The translations under genes were made by a program, and so were the position numbers. From Rhizophagus sp. LPA8_4_AMF (lineage: Eukaryota; Glomeromycota; Glomeromycetes; Glomerales; Glomeraceae): a stretch of DNA of 45,557 nucleotides. Location of the stretch: the NCBI GenBank assembly GCA_021464525.1, contig JADRCO010000175.1, positions 1 through 45,557 on the forward strand, read 5' to 3'. Positions within the stretch are counted from its first letter, which is position 1, and each line of letters starts with the position of its first letter. Below the pieces are notes generated by a model. The model saw only the letters and a list, made by a program, of their open reading frames with translations, was not told where the DNA came from and ran no database searches. Shown one piece after another: positions 33,826-45,541 of the stretch.

Positions 33826-34155
33826 CTTCACAAGACTTTCTCAATAGAAAAGTTGAAGAATTAGATTAGATGTATGACCGAGTGGTAGATTCGTAAAGTT
33901 TAAATCTCTTGTGGCAGGTCACAATTACAATGTAGTGTTATTTATTTATTTATTTGTTTTTTAAAAAATTTAGTTATTTATACAAATTTTAATTCTCTTT
34001 ATAAAGTAGGAATATTCTTCGTTTATTTAAATAATGAATAGTCTTCTCGATTGTAATATTGTAATTTATTGTCTTATTAGACTAATTAACCTTTGTAATT
34101 TATTTATTTTACTTTATTTGTAAAAATATATACACTCTTTATAAGTAATAATACA

Positions 34156-36133
34156 TTAATTTGTTTTAGTAACATTATATTTATGAGTAAAATTATCAAC
34201 AACATATTCAGCTGCAATTCCGCTTGTTATTTCACCGTTAAATACTTTTTGTTCTAATTCATCAACAAGATTTCTAATTTCTTTATCAGAATTTAATCTG
34301 AAAAATATGATTTAAAAAATTTTAAAATAAAATGATGTATTAATAATATTTGTTTTATTTTAAATAAATACCTGTCTAATAATTCTGATGTTATTTGTCT
34401 CCACATCCATAACTTTCTTTGTTTACCTCTTCTTTTAGATAATTCATTTGAACTCTAAATAATATTATAATGAATAGAATAAATTTAATGTAAGAAATTA
34501 TTTTAAAAAATTTCGCGTTATTACCTTCATAATACTATAATAATCTTGCATAAACTTCCAAGTTTCATCCAACCCACTATTTGTTTTAGCTGAAATTTTT
34601 ATTACCTACATATTAAGTCAAAAAGCAAACTTATATTTATACATATTATTAGAATGTCTGTCTTTCTTTTTTTTTTTACCTACCCGAGGTTGCCAAAAAG
34701 GAGAGCTCGGATGAAGATATTTCAAAGCACTTGTATAATCAGCTACAGCTTCTCTTGCAGCACTAGCAAATACACCGTCCGACTTGTTGACAACTATTAG
34801 ATCAGAAATTTCAACGATACCTTTTTTCAATCCCTAAAGAGAAGACAGTCTATATTATAATTTCTAATATGAGCATCCGAAATTAAAAAAGTTCTTTACT
34901 TGTATCTCATCTCCTCCTGCTGGTGGAACCATCAAAACGAACCTACAAATGCAATAATAGATTTTAATAAATTGTTTCAATACGTAATATTTTCACCAAA
35001 AAATTACTTACATATCAACCATTTCTGCAACCATTGTTTCTGATTGTCCAACTCCAACTGTTTCTATAAGACATACATCATACCCAGCAGCTGTAGAGTA
35101 TTTTTTTTTTTTTCAAAAGAATCAATTTCCCTTTCTTTGGACTATGAACTTACATGATTTAATTACACTACCTTCACATAAGATTATAGCTTCGTTTGTA
35201 TTACGGGCTACCTATTAAAGTATTATATATAACATTGGCTTTTTTTTGAAAAAAAAAGCTGAGTTAAATAATCTAAAAAACTTACACCACCTATAAAATT
35301 AAAATAAATTAAATTAAATTACATAAAATAGAATCATTAAAGGGGAGAAGCAATTAACATACCAAGTGTACCATGACTCGCTGAAGGACGAATGTATGCG
35401 TTATCTTGACGTGATAATTCAGGCATTCTTGTCTTATCTCCCATAATTGATCCACCAGTTTTCAATGAAGATGGATCAACAGCCTTAATTTAAGCAGTAT
35501 AAGCATGCAATAATATTTCTACAATAAAATTCTATGAAAATTAAGATACCGTAACATACAAGGACAGCCACACGATATCCCTGAGAAAGAACATACATTC
35601 CAAATCGTTCAATGAAAGTTGATTTTCCAACACCTGGTGGACCAGATAATCCTATCCTGAATGTTGATATAGAATCTCCAGTTTGTTTTGCGCGTTCATG
35701 TCGTGTGTCAAGTATTAGAGAAAGTAATTGTTGAGCTTGAGTTCTATGATCTTTACGTGTCGATTCCACTACGTACAAAAGAAAATCGTTACTAAATCTC
35801 ATACACACAATGAAGTGAATATTATTATTTTACAAACCCAATGTAATCGCTTTCGCCAAATTATAACGATCTTTCATTTTTATTCCTTCGTAAAGCTTGA
35901 GAACTTTGGAAGGTAAATCATGATGTGTTGAGTATGAACACGAAATGTTTTGCAAATTAAAAAGACTTTTATTTAAAAATGGACACATTGGATTGTAACT
36001 CTTCTTTATCGAGTTACTAAATGACGTAGATGCGAACTAACATAAAATGTCATAAATGTTTATCACTTTATACTATGTTCAAAATTTCGAAAGGTATGCA
36101 ATTAATTACCTTTATTGCTGTCCGCAATATCAT
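34156..36133 (-). CDS. MMAA/MeaB-type GTPase, chaperone of methylmalonyl-CoA mutase
   Basis: Twelve exons (36110-36133, 35838-36036, 35560-35768, 35363-35483, 35286-35290, 35154-35211, 35012-35090, 34900-34942, 34684-34833, 34525-34605, 34372-34454, 34156-34297) join to 397 aa. The first ~55 residues start [14 protein letters not shown] and are basic/hydroxylated, a mitochondrial presequence. Then come the family features: Walker [10 protein letters not shown] (117-125), AVDPSS, RPS-x-[26 protein letters not shown] and VVNKSD. It loads or protects adenosylcobalamin on methylmalonyl-CoA mutase (propionate/odd-chain catabolism). The fifth exon is only 5 nt and encodes the Gly-Gly step of GTLGGV. 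The gene is divergent from the disulfide isomerase gene. Confidence 0.93.
35286..35290 (-). other. 5-nt microexon of the MMAA gene
   Basis: On the minus strand, TTTTATAG is followed by GTGGT and then GTAAGTTTTT. The preceding exon ends in phase 1 (CTT G) and the next starts at phase 0 with GTAGCCCGT. Only insertion of these five bases yields GTLGG-VARNT, the invariant family motif; direct joining shifts frame to an early stop. Confidence 0.85.
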
Positions 36134-36606
36134 AATGACGTGTAATTTATTAGAAAATATAAATTTTCAAGAAAACCTGATATAAAAAGTTCATCGTTTT
36201 TGCTGCAGACACGAGTAGTTGCAGTGAAGCAAGTATGTTTCTGTAAAAAAGTCAAAGCCATATATGCGCAGATCAAATGAAGTTAAAAATACTCATCGTT
36301 GATCATTTCCTTAATAAAAAAATAAATGTTACGCATTGTATTATTAATTTCCACGTATTCAAATATCCAAATATACGATTTTAATTTTTCGATCTAATAT
36401 TTAGACGTTTGAACTAATTTTCAATAATTTATAATTTATGTATTGTTTTGTAAAAGTATTTTTGATTACTCCGAAAATATTTAATCAGAAAGGTATTTAT
36501 TTGTATATTTTTTTTCAATAATTTTTTATTTTACCATAAAGTTTTGATTCGATTTATTATGTACATTATTGTAGGAATTTAAAGTTCAGTCATTATCCCA
36601 AAAAAA
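36134..36606. promoter_or_regulatory. Bidirectional intergenic promoter region (MMAA / disulfide isomerase)
   Basis: The 473 bases separate two divergently transcribed genes, so both promoters must lie here unless first exons are missed. The sequence is AT-rich with a less AT-rich patch at 36190-36260. I see no defined TATA or CCAAT element that I would stake a call on. Confidence 0.4.
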
Positions 36607-39180
36607 ATGAAGTTGTCAATTTGGTTGGTAACGATTCTTATCGTTACTATTACGAGAGTTTTAGGTTCTGAAGTAGTAGAGTTAGGTGCCACAGACTTTA
36701 AAGAAACTATAAAGAAAGGAACTTGGTATGGTTAATTCACTTTTGGTCGTTTAAAATTGTGCGCATATATTATGTAACCTAGCACAATTTGGTATTAGGT
36801 TCGTGAAATTTTTTGCCCCATGGTGTCCTCATTGTCAGGCTATTGGTAAAATATTTTTTCTTTTTTTTGTAAAATTATTTTAAAAATTTGGTTATAATAA
36901 ACGATAATGAAATTAAATTTATTTATTTTTTATTTTATGTAGCTCCAATATGGACAAAGATAGCTGCTGAAAATGGAGATTATTTAGAATCAAAGAACTT
37001 TCATATCGCTGAAGTTGACTGCACACTTAATGGAGGTTAGGAAAAATATATTGTTAAAATTTATTTTTAATTCTTCTTAATTTATAAGATTAAATTTTTA
37101 TTAGATCTCTGTGATGCAAATAATATTGAAAGATATCCAACAATGCATCTGTAAATTATTTTTATTTTATTTTATTTTTTTCTTTTTTATTAAATTGTCT
37201 TAATTTTTACTAAAATTTCATTTTTTGCTATAATTATTAATTTGGTTATTTAATAGATATAACGAAGGGGTAAAAGTTGATTTGTATAGTGATAAAAGAA
37301 ACTTTGATTCATTTACAGCATATGCAAAATCTAAAGCAGATCAATATTATACACCTTCAATTGAAGATTTAAAGGATCCGAATATTAATATCAATGACGA
37401 TTCTGATAATAAAGAAACTCCGGTTCAAGCAAATCCACTTGGAACTGTTGTATTATTAAATACTAGTAATTTTGATTCATTAACAAAGACTGGAATTTGG
37501 TTTATAAAATTTTTTGCACCTTGGTGTGCACATTGTCAAAAATTAGCTCCTGTTTGGGAAGATTTAGGACATGAATTACAATATAAAGTAAACGTTGGTA
37601 AAGTTGATTGTACTGCTGATTCAGGTAATATAATAGTCTACTTAAATTCGAACAGAAAGAAAAAAGGCATATTTTAATTTTAATTTATTACATTTTAGGT
37701 CTTTGTCAAAGATTTAAAGTTCAAGGTTATCCAACATTGAAATTGTATCCTTACTTATTCTGTTTTATGAATTTTACTTGAAATTTATTTTATTTATATT
37801 ATTTTTTAATTGATAAATCAAATTTACACAGATTACAAAGCCCTGATGACATAATTGAATATAAAGGATCTAGACAATTAAGTAGTCTCAGAGATTTTGC
37901 TGAAAAGGCAGCTGATGCCCGTGTATTAGACATTACTGTAACAGATCTTGACAGGATCAAAAAAATGGATGATGTACTTTTTATTTATCTTTATGACGAT
38001 AATACTCCTTATAGTATCCTTGTAAATATTTATTATTCATTATTATTATTTTATTATTTTAAGCACATCACGAATTAATTAACGCAACATTCTCCTTTTA
38101 TTTGATTTAGGAAACAATTAAGGGATTGTCGCGATCATTTTTCTCAGTAAAATTCTATTCTTCTAAAGATCCCAATCTTACTGCACAATTAAAAATAGTT
38201 AAACTTCCAGCTTTGGTGGTTCTTAAGGATGAACTTCAAAAGAATTATCCCTCTGCATCATTAGACTCATTTTTAAATCGTGATAATATTAAAAATTGGA
38301 TACAATCAGAGAAATATCCTTTAGTACCAGCGATGGACTCAGAGAATTATGAGGATATTTTAGGCGGTGATAGATTAGTAGTATTGGGAGTTTTTAGATC
38401 ATTCGAAGGAACACAAATTAAAGCGAGAAAGAGTTTAAAGAATATTGCTAAGTTATATTATCAACAAATTAAAAAAAGAGGTGGAAGTGAAGATGGGAGA
38501 AGTGTGATATTTGCTTGGTTAGATGGAACTAGATGGAGTGATTATATAAATGGAGTTTATGGATTGACTAAAAAAGACTTACCTGCTGTCTTAATTGCTG
38601 ATCCTCAGGTAAGCTTAAAAATCATGTATTTTATGAGGGAAAATTGTATCCTAACTCATAATCTCTTTTTTTAAAAAATTTTTTTATAGTCAAATAAATA
38701 TTATGATACTTCAAGATCAGGAGAAAAAATTAATTTAATAGATCAAGAGAAACTTTTAGAATCTATTCATGATGCAAAGAAAGGTTATTTAGTTGGAAAA
38801 AGTACTATGGGATTTATTGAGAAGACATTTAGAGTGAGTTTCGAATAATACATGTTTTTAATTAAAAGTTATAAATTAAATTTATTAATTTAATTTACTT
38901 TTTGGTTTTAATTAGGATATGCTTTCATACGGAGAGCATGCACAGGTAATTTTATTAAATAGTAATATATATCGTTAATAATTTAAAATGCAATTTCTAA
39001 CTTTATTCTTTCAATTTTTTTTTTTTTTAATTTATAATATAGAAAACTATAATTGAACATCCATTTATTTCTTTAATTATTCTTTCTTTGATAGTTGGAG
39101 TTGTTTATAGATATTGTATAGTTCCTCAAGTAAGAGATGTAAGAGACTACGAAAAAGGTATTAATAGTAAATTCGAATAA
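36607..39180 (+). CDS. Membrane-anchored protein disulfide isomerase (two thioredoxin domains)
   Basis: Eleven exons (36607-36725, 36799-36845, 36943-37035, 37105-37150, 37257-37624, 37699-37744, 37832-38021, 38111-38608, 38690-38833, 38916-38945, 39043-39180) give 572 aa. Residues 1-20 are a signal peptide (cut near VLG-SE). Thioredoxin domain a has FFAPWCPHC (C49/C52) and domain b FFAPWCAHC (C192/C195). Each is followed by the VDCT and RYPTM / GYPTLKL cis-Pro segments. Two redox-inactive thioredoxin-like folds probably follow (about 240-450). A hydrophobic span (about 534-553) near the C-terminus replaces a KDEL-type signal, leaving a short basic cytosolic tail. It oxidises or isomerises disulfides in the ER, most like the TMX3 group. 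Confidence 0.92.
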
Positions 39181-41559
39181 AATATATACTATATACTGTA
39201 TATGTACTTAGGGTATATTTATTTGATAAGTCACTAGGTTGATGGTGATGAGATTATTGTTTTTTTATTCCATAGATAACATTTTCCTTTTTATAAATAA
39301 AAAAAAAAAAAAAATAAAAAAAAAAAATATTACTCTATTAAAATAAGTATAGATGGGACCATAAAAAATCGTGCATTAAAGAGGGTGTGAGTTAATAGAG
39401 TAAATAATTAGAGATCGTATAAATTTGGGATTGAGTAAGGAAATGCACTTATAGAGGAAACATTTATAGAGAGTACGTACAGATAATTAATTTATTCAAA
39501 TGATAAACGATCAAGTTATAATAATAAATGTAATGCTCGTTCTTTGCCAAAAAAAGTAAATTTCTGCCATACCCGCAGCAATTATATTTAAAGAAAATTT
39601 ATTTAAAATATTAAAATTTATTCAACTAATAACAAAATACATATAATTGTAGTAATTGTTCATTTGTTGGTGATCTCATGATACAAAGTTCCTTTAAAAA
39701 ACAATTTTTTACTGTAAATCATAATATCTTAATTATTCTAATTTTATACCTGAAAAAATTAAAAAATTAATATTTAATATTACATCGAATTGAAATGAGT
39801 TTTAACCTATAATTAGCAATAATTACATACTTTTCTCATAAACCTTTGACTTTTCTGGATGATAAATCATTATATTATTATTATTATTTTATATTATATG
39901 ATATCCGATAATAAATTAAACGTAATTTTAAATAATCTGTCGTTCCGTTCACAAAATTCATAAAATATTACTATATTCTCTTTTTTAGTAATTGAGTAAC
40001 GAAATTATGAAAATTCGTAAATCCTGTTATATCGTATAAACCAATTTTAAACTAGTTTTGTAAGCACCCTATCTTGGAGACGACTCGGGGCGGGGTAAAA
40101 CGGGTGTCGGAACTTTTAATCCCGAAGGTAGATCCCGAATGGCTGAATGCTAAATCAATTTTTTAAATAGGCTTATACATTGTAATTTAAATCAAATGAC
40201 CTTCCCCAGATTTCAGGGATTATGAATCAGGATTTATTTTCAGGTTTTAAATTGTACTTGAAGTTTCGAGATTTTTGAACCAGATTCGGATTTCCATATT
40301 AAGAAAAGTCAATAAAGAAAAATTTATTTGAATGAAACCATTATTGAAGAAGAAGGTCAGTAATTATCAAATTGGTTATATGATCTGAGTTTTTTTTATC
40401 CACAATTCTGTTGTAAAACATTTGATATTCCATTATATGATCCAAAAAGAAATAAAATATTATATTTTTTTGCATAATAATTTATACCTTTACATTCTTT
40501 ACGTAATGTATTAATACTCGTGCTCTAATGTACATGAAACACGAAATAATCTCAAAATAAATGAATTCTTGTTTAAAATCCGGTTGAGTATCCAGAATTT
40601 TCAGTATACAGTACATTTGGTAACAGGTAATTAGAGAAAAATATGATGTCAGGACTTAATGTCGAATTTAAATTAGAATTTAAGAATCTTAAATTTCTAA
40701 CCAATCTTATTTTGAATCCAGTTTATTTAGTTTTATTTTCAATTTAATTACATTTTCACATGGATACACCAATACACAGAGATTCACTTGCATAATTATT
40801 TTATATAACTAAATTGGTAAATTACTTGTTTTCCTCAAAAAGATTTTGGCGCAAATTAAACGAAATTTTTTCTGAAATTATATTATGATATAATAATTTT
40901 TCTTATGCAGATTATGAATATTATATGAAACCATAAAACTTTTTTCCGATTAGGAATTTGTGATTTTTTCCGTAAAAAAATAAAACGGTTAATCCTGATA
41001 TCCAATAGGAATAATATTTTTTACAATAAACACAAGAATTTATTGGCGTTTATCGGACGATTACGCACGTACCAAAAAGTTTCAAATATCAATATATTAA
41101 ATCAGTATAAATCTTTATGCCGTAACTAGATAAAGAGATATACTTTGCATTCATAAAATAAAGGATTAATAATCTTGCAGGAATTAATTATTTTTCTTGG
41201 CAAATATAATTACAAACCAAGTTATTTCATTTTTGTAATGATTTCTTATCAATTGAGATCCAATCTTTAATATCACATATATATATATATGTCAATGTTA
41301 ATACTTGCTTGCAGCTGCACAATGTTTTTTTATTTCAACGGTCTAGAACTTGCAATTACAAAACAAGAGAAAAAAAAAAATAATTCATTATAATCTTTTT
41401 TTGTAAAGAAAATAAATATTGAGATCTGGGAACGTATTACAGTTTTAAGTATTATTTAGTCAATTACTATATGTGATATATATTTTCATATATTTATCAA
41501 CTACGTCAATTTTTCATTCAAAATTTTTCTTTCTTTACGGTAAAAAAAAAAAAAAAATC
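39181..41559. other. 2.4-kb intergenic region, no gene seen
   Basis: Mostly AT-rich with A tracts at 39300-39330. A short GC-richer segment at 40070-40140 (GGGGCGGGG core) stands out, but I cannot assign it to a gene or repeat family. (AT)n lies near 41277-41290. Confidence 0.5.
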
Positions 41560-42732
41560 ATGGGTATAATATATTCTAAAATCAAAGAAAGAATTATAAA
41601 AGTTTCTACATTTGATAAAAATGATAAAAATGAAAGATATTATAAAAATGATAAGAATGATAAAAATTCGATATTTAATCATGAAGAACTAAAGTATAAG
41701 TTACCTTGTATAAGTGATTCCTTATCTGAATTTCAAAGTCCTCATCATACTTTGCGATATTTATGGCAAAGTAATTATTCTGCTCCTGTTGAAGATACTT
41801 TATTATCGTCAGGAGTTGTTCTAGATGCTGGGTAAGTAACAACTTTTTGGAACAATTGGTAAGTTTTTTTTTAAAAATTTTTTTTTCTTTTTTTTTTTTT
41901 TTTGTAATATAGATGTGGATTCGGCGCATGGTTGATCGATATGGCTTCAGAATATCCAACGACAGATTTTGCTGGTGTAGGATTAAGCCCACACCAATTT
42001 CCATCTCAAATACCAAATAATGTTAAATTTACTCAGGCTAATATTTTATCCGGTCTTCCTTATGAAGATAACGAATTTGATTTTGTTCGTTTATGCTATT
42101 TTGCGAATTCTCTTGCCTGTAGCGAATGGCCTTCTGTAGTAAGAGAATTAATTCGGTAATTATAAACTTTTTTATCAATTTTATCGGAATAATGCGTTTA
42201 ATTATTTCCTTAAAATAATTAGTGTTACGAAACCAGGAGGATGGATTGAATTCGTCGAACCTGATATAGTTCCAATAAATATGGGACCTAAATTTACTAT
42301 ACTTATGGATACATGTAAGTAATTAGAAATTTTAAGTATTTTTAAATAATTTCTTTCTTCTTCTTTTCTTTTGATAATAATCAAAAGAAAATTTTTTCTT
42401 TTAATGAATTAATAGTGAAACAAATTATAGGGGAAAGATCAGATGTAGCAGAAAGATTAGAAGTAATATTACAATCAACAAATCAATTAAAAAATATACA
42501 AAAAGATTCTAAATCAATAATAATAGGAAGTTTGGGAGGGGAAATAGGAATAACTCATGAAAATAGTATTATAAAGTATTTTGTTGAAGAATCATCATTA
42601 TTTAGTAAACATTTAGGAATTTCTTCAAAAGATTTTGAAAATTTGTTAGATGATACTATAAAAGAATTTCAAACACGTAAAGTTGAGGAAAAATTTTTTA
42701 GATTTTGGGGTCAAAAAATTGAAAAAAATTGA
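41560..42732 (+). CDS. Class I SAM-dependent methyltransferase
   Basis: Four exons (41560-41831, 41913-42155, 42223-42314, 42416-42732) give 307 aa. A Lys/Asn/Asp-rich N-terminal tail with repeated DKND words (residues about 18-36) precedes SLSEFQSPHHTLRYLW, typical of a methyltransferase family abundant in Rhizophagus. Motif I is VVLDAGCGFGAWLIDMA (about 85-101), interrupted by an intron after DAG. FAGVGLSP, ANILSGLPYEDNEFDFV and VTKPGGWIEFVEPD follow as motifs II-IV. The methyl acceptor is unknown. The start at 41560 is preferred over an in-frame ATG 87 bases upstream, which would read through hydrophobic leader and a poly-Lys tract. Confidence 0.87.
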
Positions 42733-44129
42733 ATGACGTAGAGTTATAGATGACGTAGACGTAATGTTGTATTATATGAAAATATAATATATATATATAT
42801 AATTTTAAAATAAATTTATTCACATGAATCTTATAAAATCTTGTACAGTAAATTGTTTATTTGAACCGTTCATAAGTTATATCACGCTTTATTCATGCAT
42901 GTAATTTTAATTTTCGAGTTGCGTTAAATTAATTTTCATGTAATTAAAATTGTGATCTATGGTTTGCATTAACTTTAATTCTGCACCCAATAAAAAATGT
43001 TGGTAGATACGTCAATTACGTCATGCAGATTAAAAAAATGCTTGATGACAGCGTTTGTTTGTTTATCCAAAGTAACGATTTAGATCCTTCGTTGTGAATT
43101 ACCAGTACATTGATCTCGGCGTGGTTTATTTAAAAACAATTATTAAAATCAATAATGATATAATAACGAATTTAAGATGACTAATAAAACTTTTAAAGTG
43201 AAATACGTAACCAACAATTATTTATCTTCTTTCGAATTTCGATTTGTACACGTGATGATATCATTCAGCGTTCGATTTCGAAGGATTTTATACGTTCAGA
43301 AATTAATTAATTATGTATTTTAATAGAACGTAAATTTAATAGTTTCAAGCTGATGCAATACTTCTTGAAATGCAGATTTATAAACGTTAAAAATTCTCTA
43401 ATTTTTAATTACAGCAATAAAATTATTTTATGCATCAATAGCCGCCAGTGAATAGCACTGCGTCTCTAATTTTACGATGTCTAATGTTACAATCATATAC
43501 ATATCAAGTTGAAACTGAAAATGTTTAACATTTTCGTATGATTAGACATTTTCATATATTGTACATATATTTTTATATATTAATACATTATATATACACA
43601 ATTATTTTTACGAAAAATAATAACTGATTTAATAAATAAAAGAAATGTATGTTAATAAGTGCAGAAATAATAAAGATATGATATAAATTAATAAATTATA
43701 AAACTATAGATAAATAATGTTAATTAAAAGTTCCATTGTATTATTTTCATGATTTTATTATTTCAAATTCAGAAAAATTTTCGTACATTTTGTAAGGTTT
43801 TAAAATATTTTATAATAAGTTTAAAATAAAATAAAATGAAATTTTAATATTTTACCTGATCCATTTGAAATTATAAATTATATATAACGTTAAAATATTA
43901 TACTTACCATTTGGATTTGCTGTTGTTGATTAAAAACATTTATTAAAAGAAGCGAATAAGAATAAATTATGTAAAATAAATTATTATAATCAAAAACAAA
44001 TTAAAATTGGACATTACCGGAATTTTGATGAAATTCACTTGTTTCTAGAAGATTTTTGGAATTTAAAAAAATTTATTAGCATGAATTGTTTGTGGAATTT
44101 TTTTTTTTTTTTTTGATTTATTTTTACTT
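42733..44129. other. Intergenic region, no gene seen
   Basis: AT-rich, with no frame above background. It contains (AT)n near 42786-42800 and long T tracts near 44100. Donor-like TTACC sites on the minus strand at 43855, 43910 and 44022 do not bound convincing exons. Confidence 0.45.
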
Positions 44130-45108
44130 GAGCTGTTTTTTTTTAAAATTTGCTTTTTTTAATCTTATTAATCTTATTACATTTTTCTATTTGAAATATA
44201 ATATTATGTCTTTCATAATCTAATATTTGATATAATTCTTTAGTGGTTGTGCATCATGAGGGATAATCAAGGTATTTAAATTCATTATTCCAAATGAGTA
44301 AATATTAGTACTTATCTATATTGGTTTCCACGTAAACTACTGGTGCCATGTATAGTAACATTCCGTAAATTCCTTCTTCTTTATTATTTTTTTTTCTGAT
44401 TGAAATATTCCCAGATCACTATATCCGTGTCAATAATAAATTGCCCGAATGAAAAATTTATGAACATTTTCAGCAATATGCATAAATAGAAGTCCTCTTG
44501 CAATTTGTTGTAAACGAAATAATATTCAGATTTATCCAAATTGAATTCCTCGAATTGTCATTATTACAATAATATAAAACCATCATATACTGTTTAGAAT
44601 TAGAATATAGATCTTGAGTTTTCAGATTTAATCTAATACAAATATTGAAGAAAAAAACACTAGCAGCATACTGAATCAAAACCCACAAGATCAATATTGT
44701 TATAATGCTATTGCTACTGCTGGAAAAATTCTTGACGTTATTATGTCGATGCAACTACCTGAAGAAACTAAAGAAAATCTTGCCCAAGCGTCCTTAAAAA
44801 AAAAGCTTTGCTTTGTCGTACTAATAGTCTAATACTGAAAAAAAATTTTTTTAGATAAATATAAAATGTTAAATTCAATAAAGTAAATTATATTTTAACG
44901 TAAATTACCTTATTTAAATATTTGTACTCACGTCACAATAACATTTGTATATACGATACGGAATATTCCTATTCCGAAAAAACGACAAATTATTATCTTC
45001 ATTTCTATTAGCCCAATTTCTAAAATTATCATTATAAAATTGGCACCATCTTTTTTTCTTGTGCTTTATATTCTCTACATATTCCATATATTTGTTTAAA
45101 TCTTCCAT
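44130..45108 (-). pseudogene. Decayed Rhizophagus-type protein kinase gene
   Basis: Read on the minus strand, pieces of the local kinase family appear in the right order but different frames: a start at 45108 with MEDLNKYMEYVENI and FYNDNFRNW; TQDLYSNSKQYMMVLYYCNN; RLQQIARGLLFMH; YSDLGIFQ; GMLLYMAP; IYSFGIMN; TTKELYQIL. The Gly-rich loop and VALK are absent, HRD is altered (AENVHK), and stops and frame changes separate blocks. An unrelated plus-strand coding-like segment occupies the place of the N-lobe. It is therefore a pseudogene, although some predictors may annotate parts as a gene. Confidence 0.7.
44632..44832 (+). other. Coding-like plus-strand fragment inside the kinase relic
   Basis: A 66-codon open frame without a start codon contains NAIATAGKILDVIMSMQLP and ETKENLAQ, of ordinary protein composition and with non-random codon use. 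It interrupts the antisense kinase relic where the ATP-binding lobe should be. The family is not recognised. It could be an inserted gene fragment or an exon of an unannotated gene. Confidence 0.35.
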
Positions 45109-45398
45109 ATAAATTACTCTTATATTCGCATCTTCTGAATCAATAGTATCAATAGTAGAAATTGGGACGGACTTTAATTTTGATAATATTATTTAAAATT
45201 ATAATAATGTTTTTGATTATTATAGATTCTTTGGCTTTTCTTCGAATATCTTTTTAAGTATTTCTATATTAATTATGTAGAATACAATTTTTTGAACAAA
45301 AATAGGCCCTGAATGGTTATAAAATCATTAGTAAGATAAGTTAGATTAAAAATTTAAATTCGGTGGGAATCAAAAATTTGTAAACCCAATATTAATTA

Positions 45399-45541
45399 TT
45401 TATTGGATAGGGAAGTAGCTATATCGGTCAACAAATCACTGGACCTTAATGATTGGATGAAAATGTGCCACGCAGTGGCACGTTTTTCCAATCATTAAGG
45501 TGCATGTGATTTGTTGACCGATATAGCCCCTATCTAATAAA
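45399..45541. mobile_element. 143-bp near-perfect foldback element
   Basis: The arms pair over almost their whole length (about 70 bp each) around a 3-nt loop: GTGCCAC-GCA-GTGGCAC at 45465-45481. Longer blocks CTATATCGGTCAACAAATCA and CCTTAATGATTGGA are matched on the other side. The outer ends TTTATTGGATAGGG / CCCCTATCTAATAAA also pair. It contains no coding sequence; it is probably a snap-back MITE. The high arm identity suggests recent origin or ongoing correction. Confidence 0.75.

Larger units (their letters stand above)
30427..34155. other. Gene-poor region with relics and repeats
   Basis: It contains no intact gene. Short locally GC-richer stretches with open, coding-like frames (30674-30789, 30920-31010) look like decayed genes. 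Tandem TTTATCCGA words lie at 31840-31880, two inverted-repeat elements occupy 32352-32828, and a retroelement relic lies near 33700-33820. Confidence 0.55.

Noticed and set aside
33872..33945. tRNA-like segment with an A-box-like GACCGAGTGGT
   Set aside because: The B-box equivalent (GGTCACAATTA) is degenerate and acceptor and T stems do not pair; at most a tRNA-derived remnant.
38014..38022. Alternative donor GTATCC at 38014 for the disulfide isomerase seventh exon
   Set aside because: Using it shifts the next exon into a stop; the donor GTAAAT at 38022 keeps the frame.
40070..40140. GC-rich patch in the 39-41 kb gap
   Set aside because: It stands out in composition, but no frame, RNA fold or repeat partner is visible, so no call is made.
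41473..41559. Upstream in-frame ATG extending the methyltransferase by 29 residues
   Set aside because: The extension is hydrophobic followed by a poly-Lys run encoded by an A tract, typical of a leader; the next ATG suits the family.
43850..44040. Series of minus-strand donor-like sites with very short possible exons (QQQIQM, NFIKIP)
   Set aside because: Pieces are too short, no acceptor pairs give a continuous frame, and no family is recognisable.
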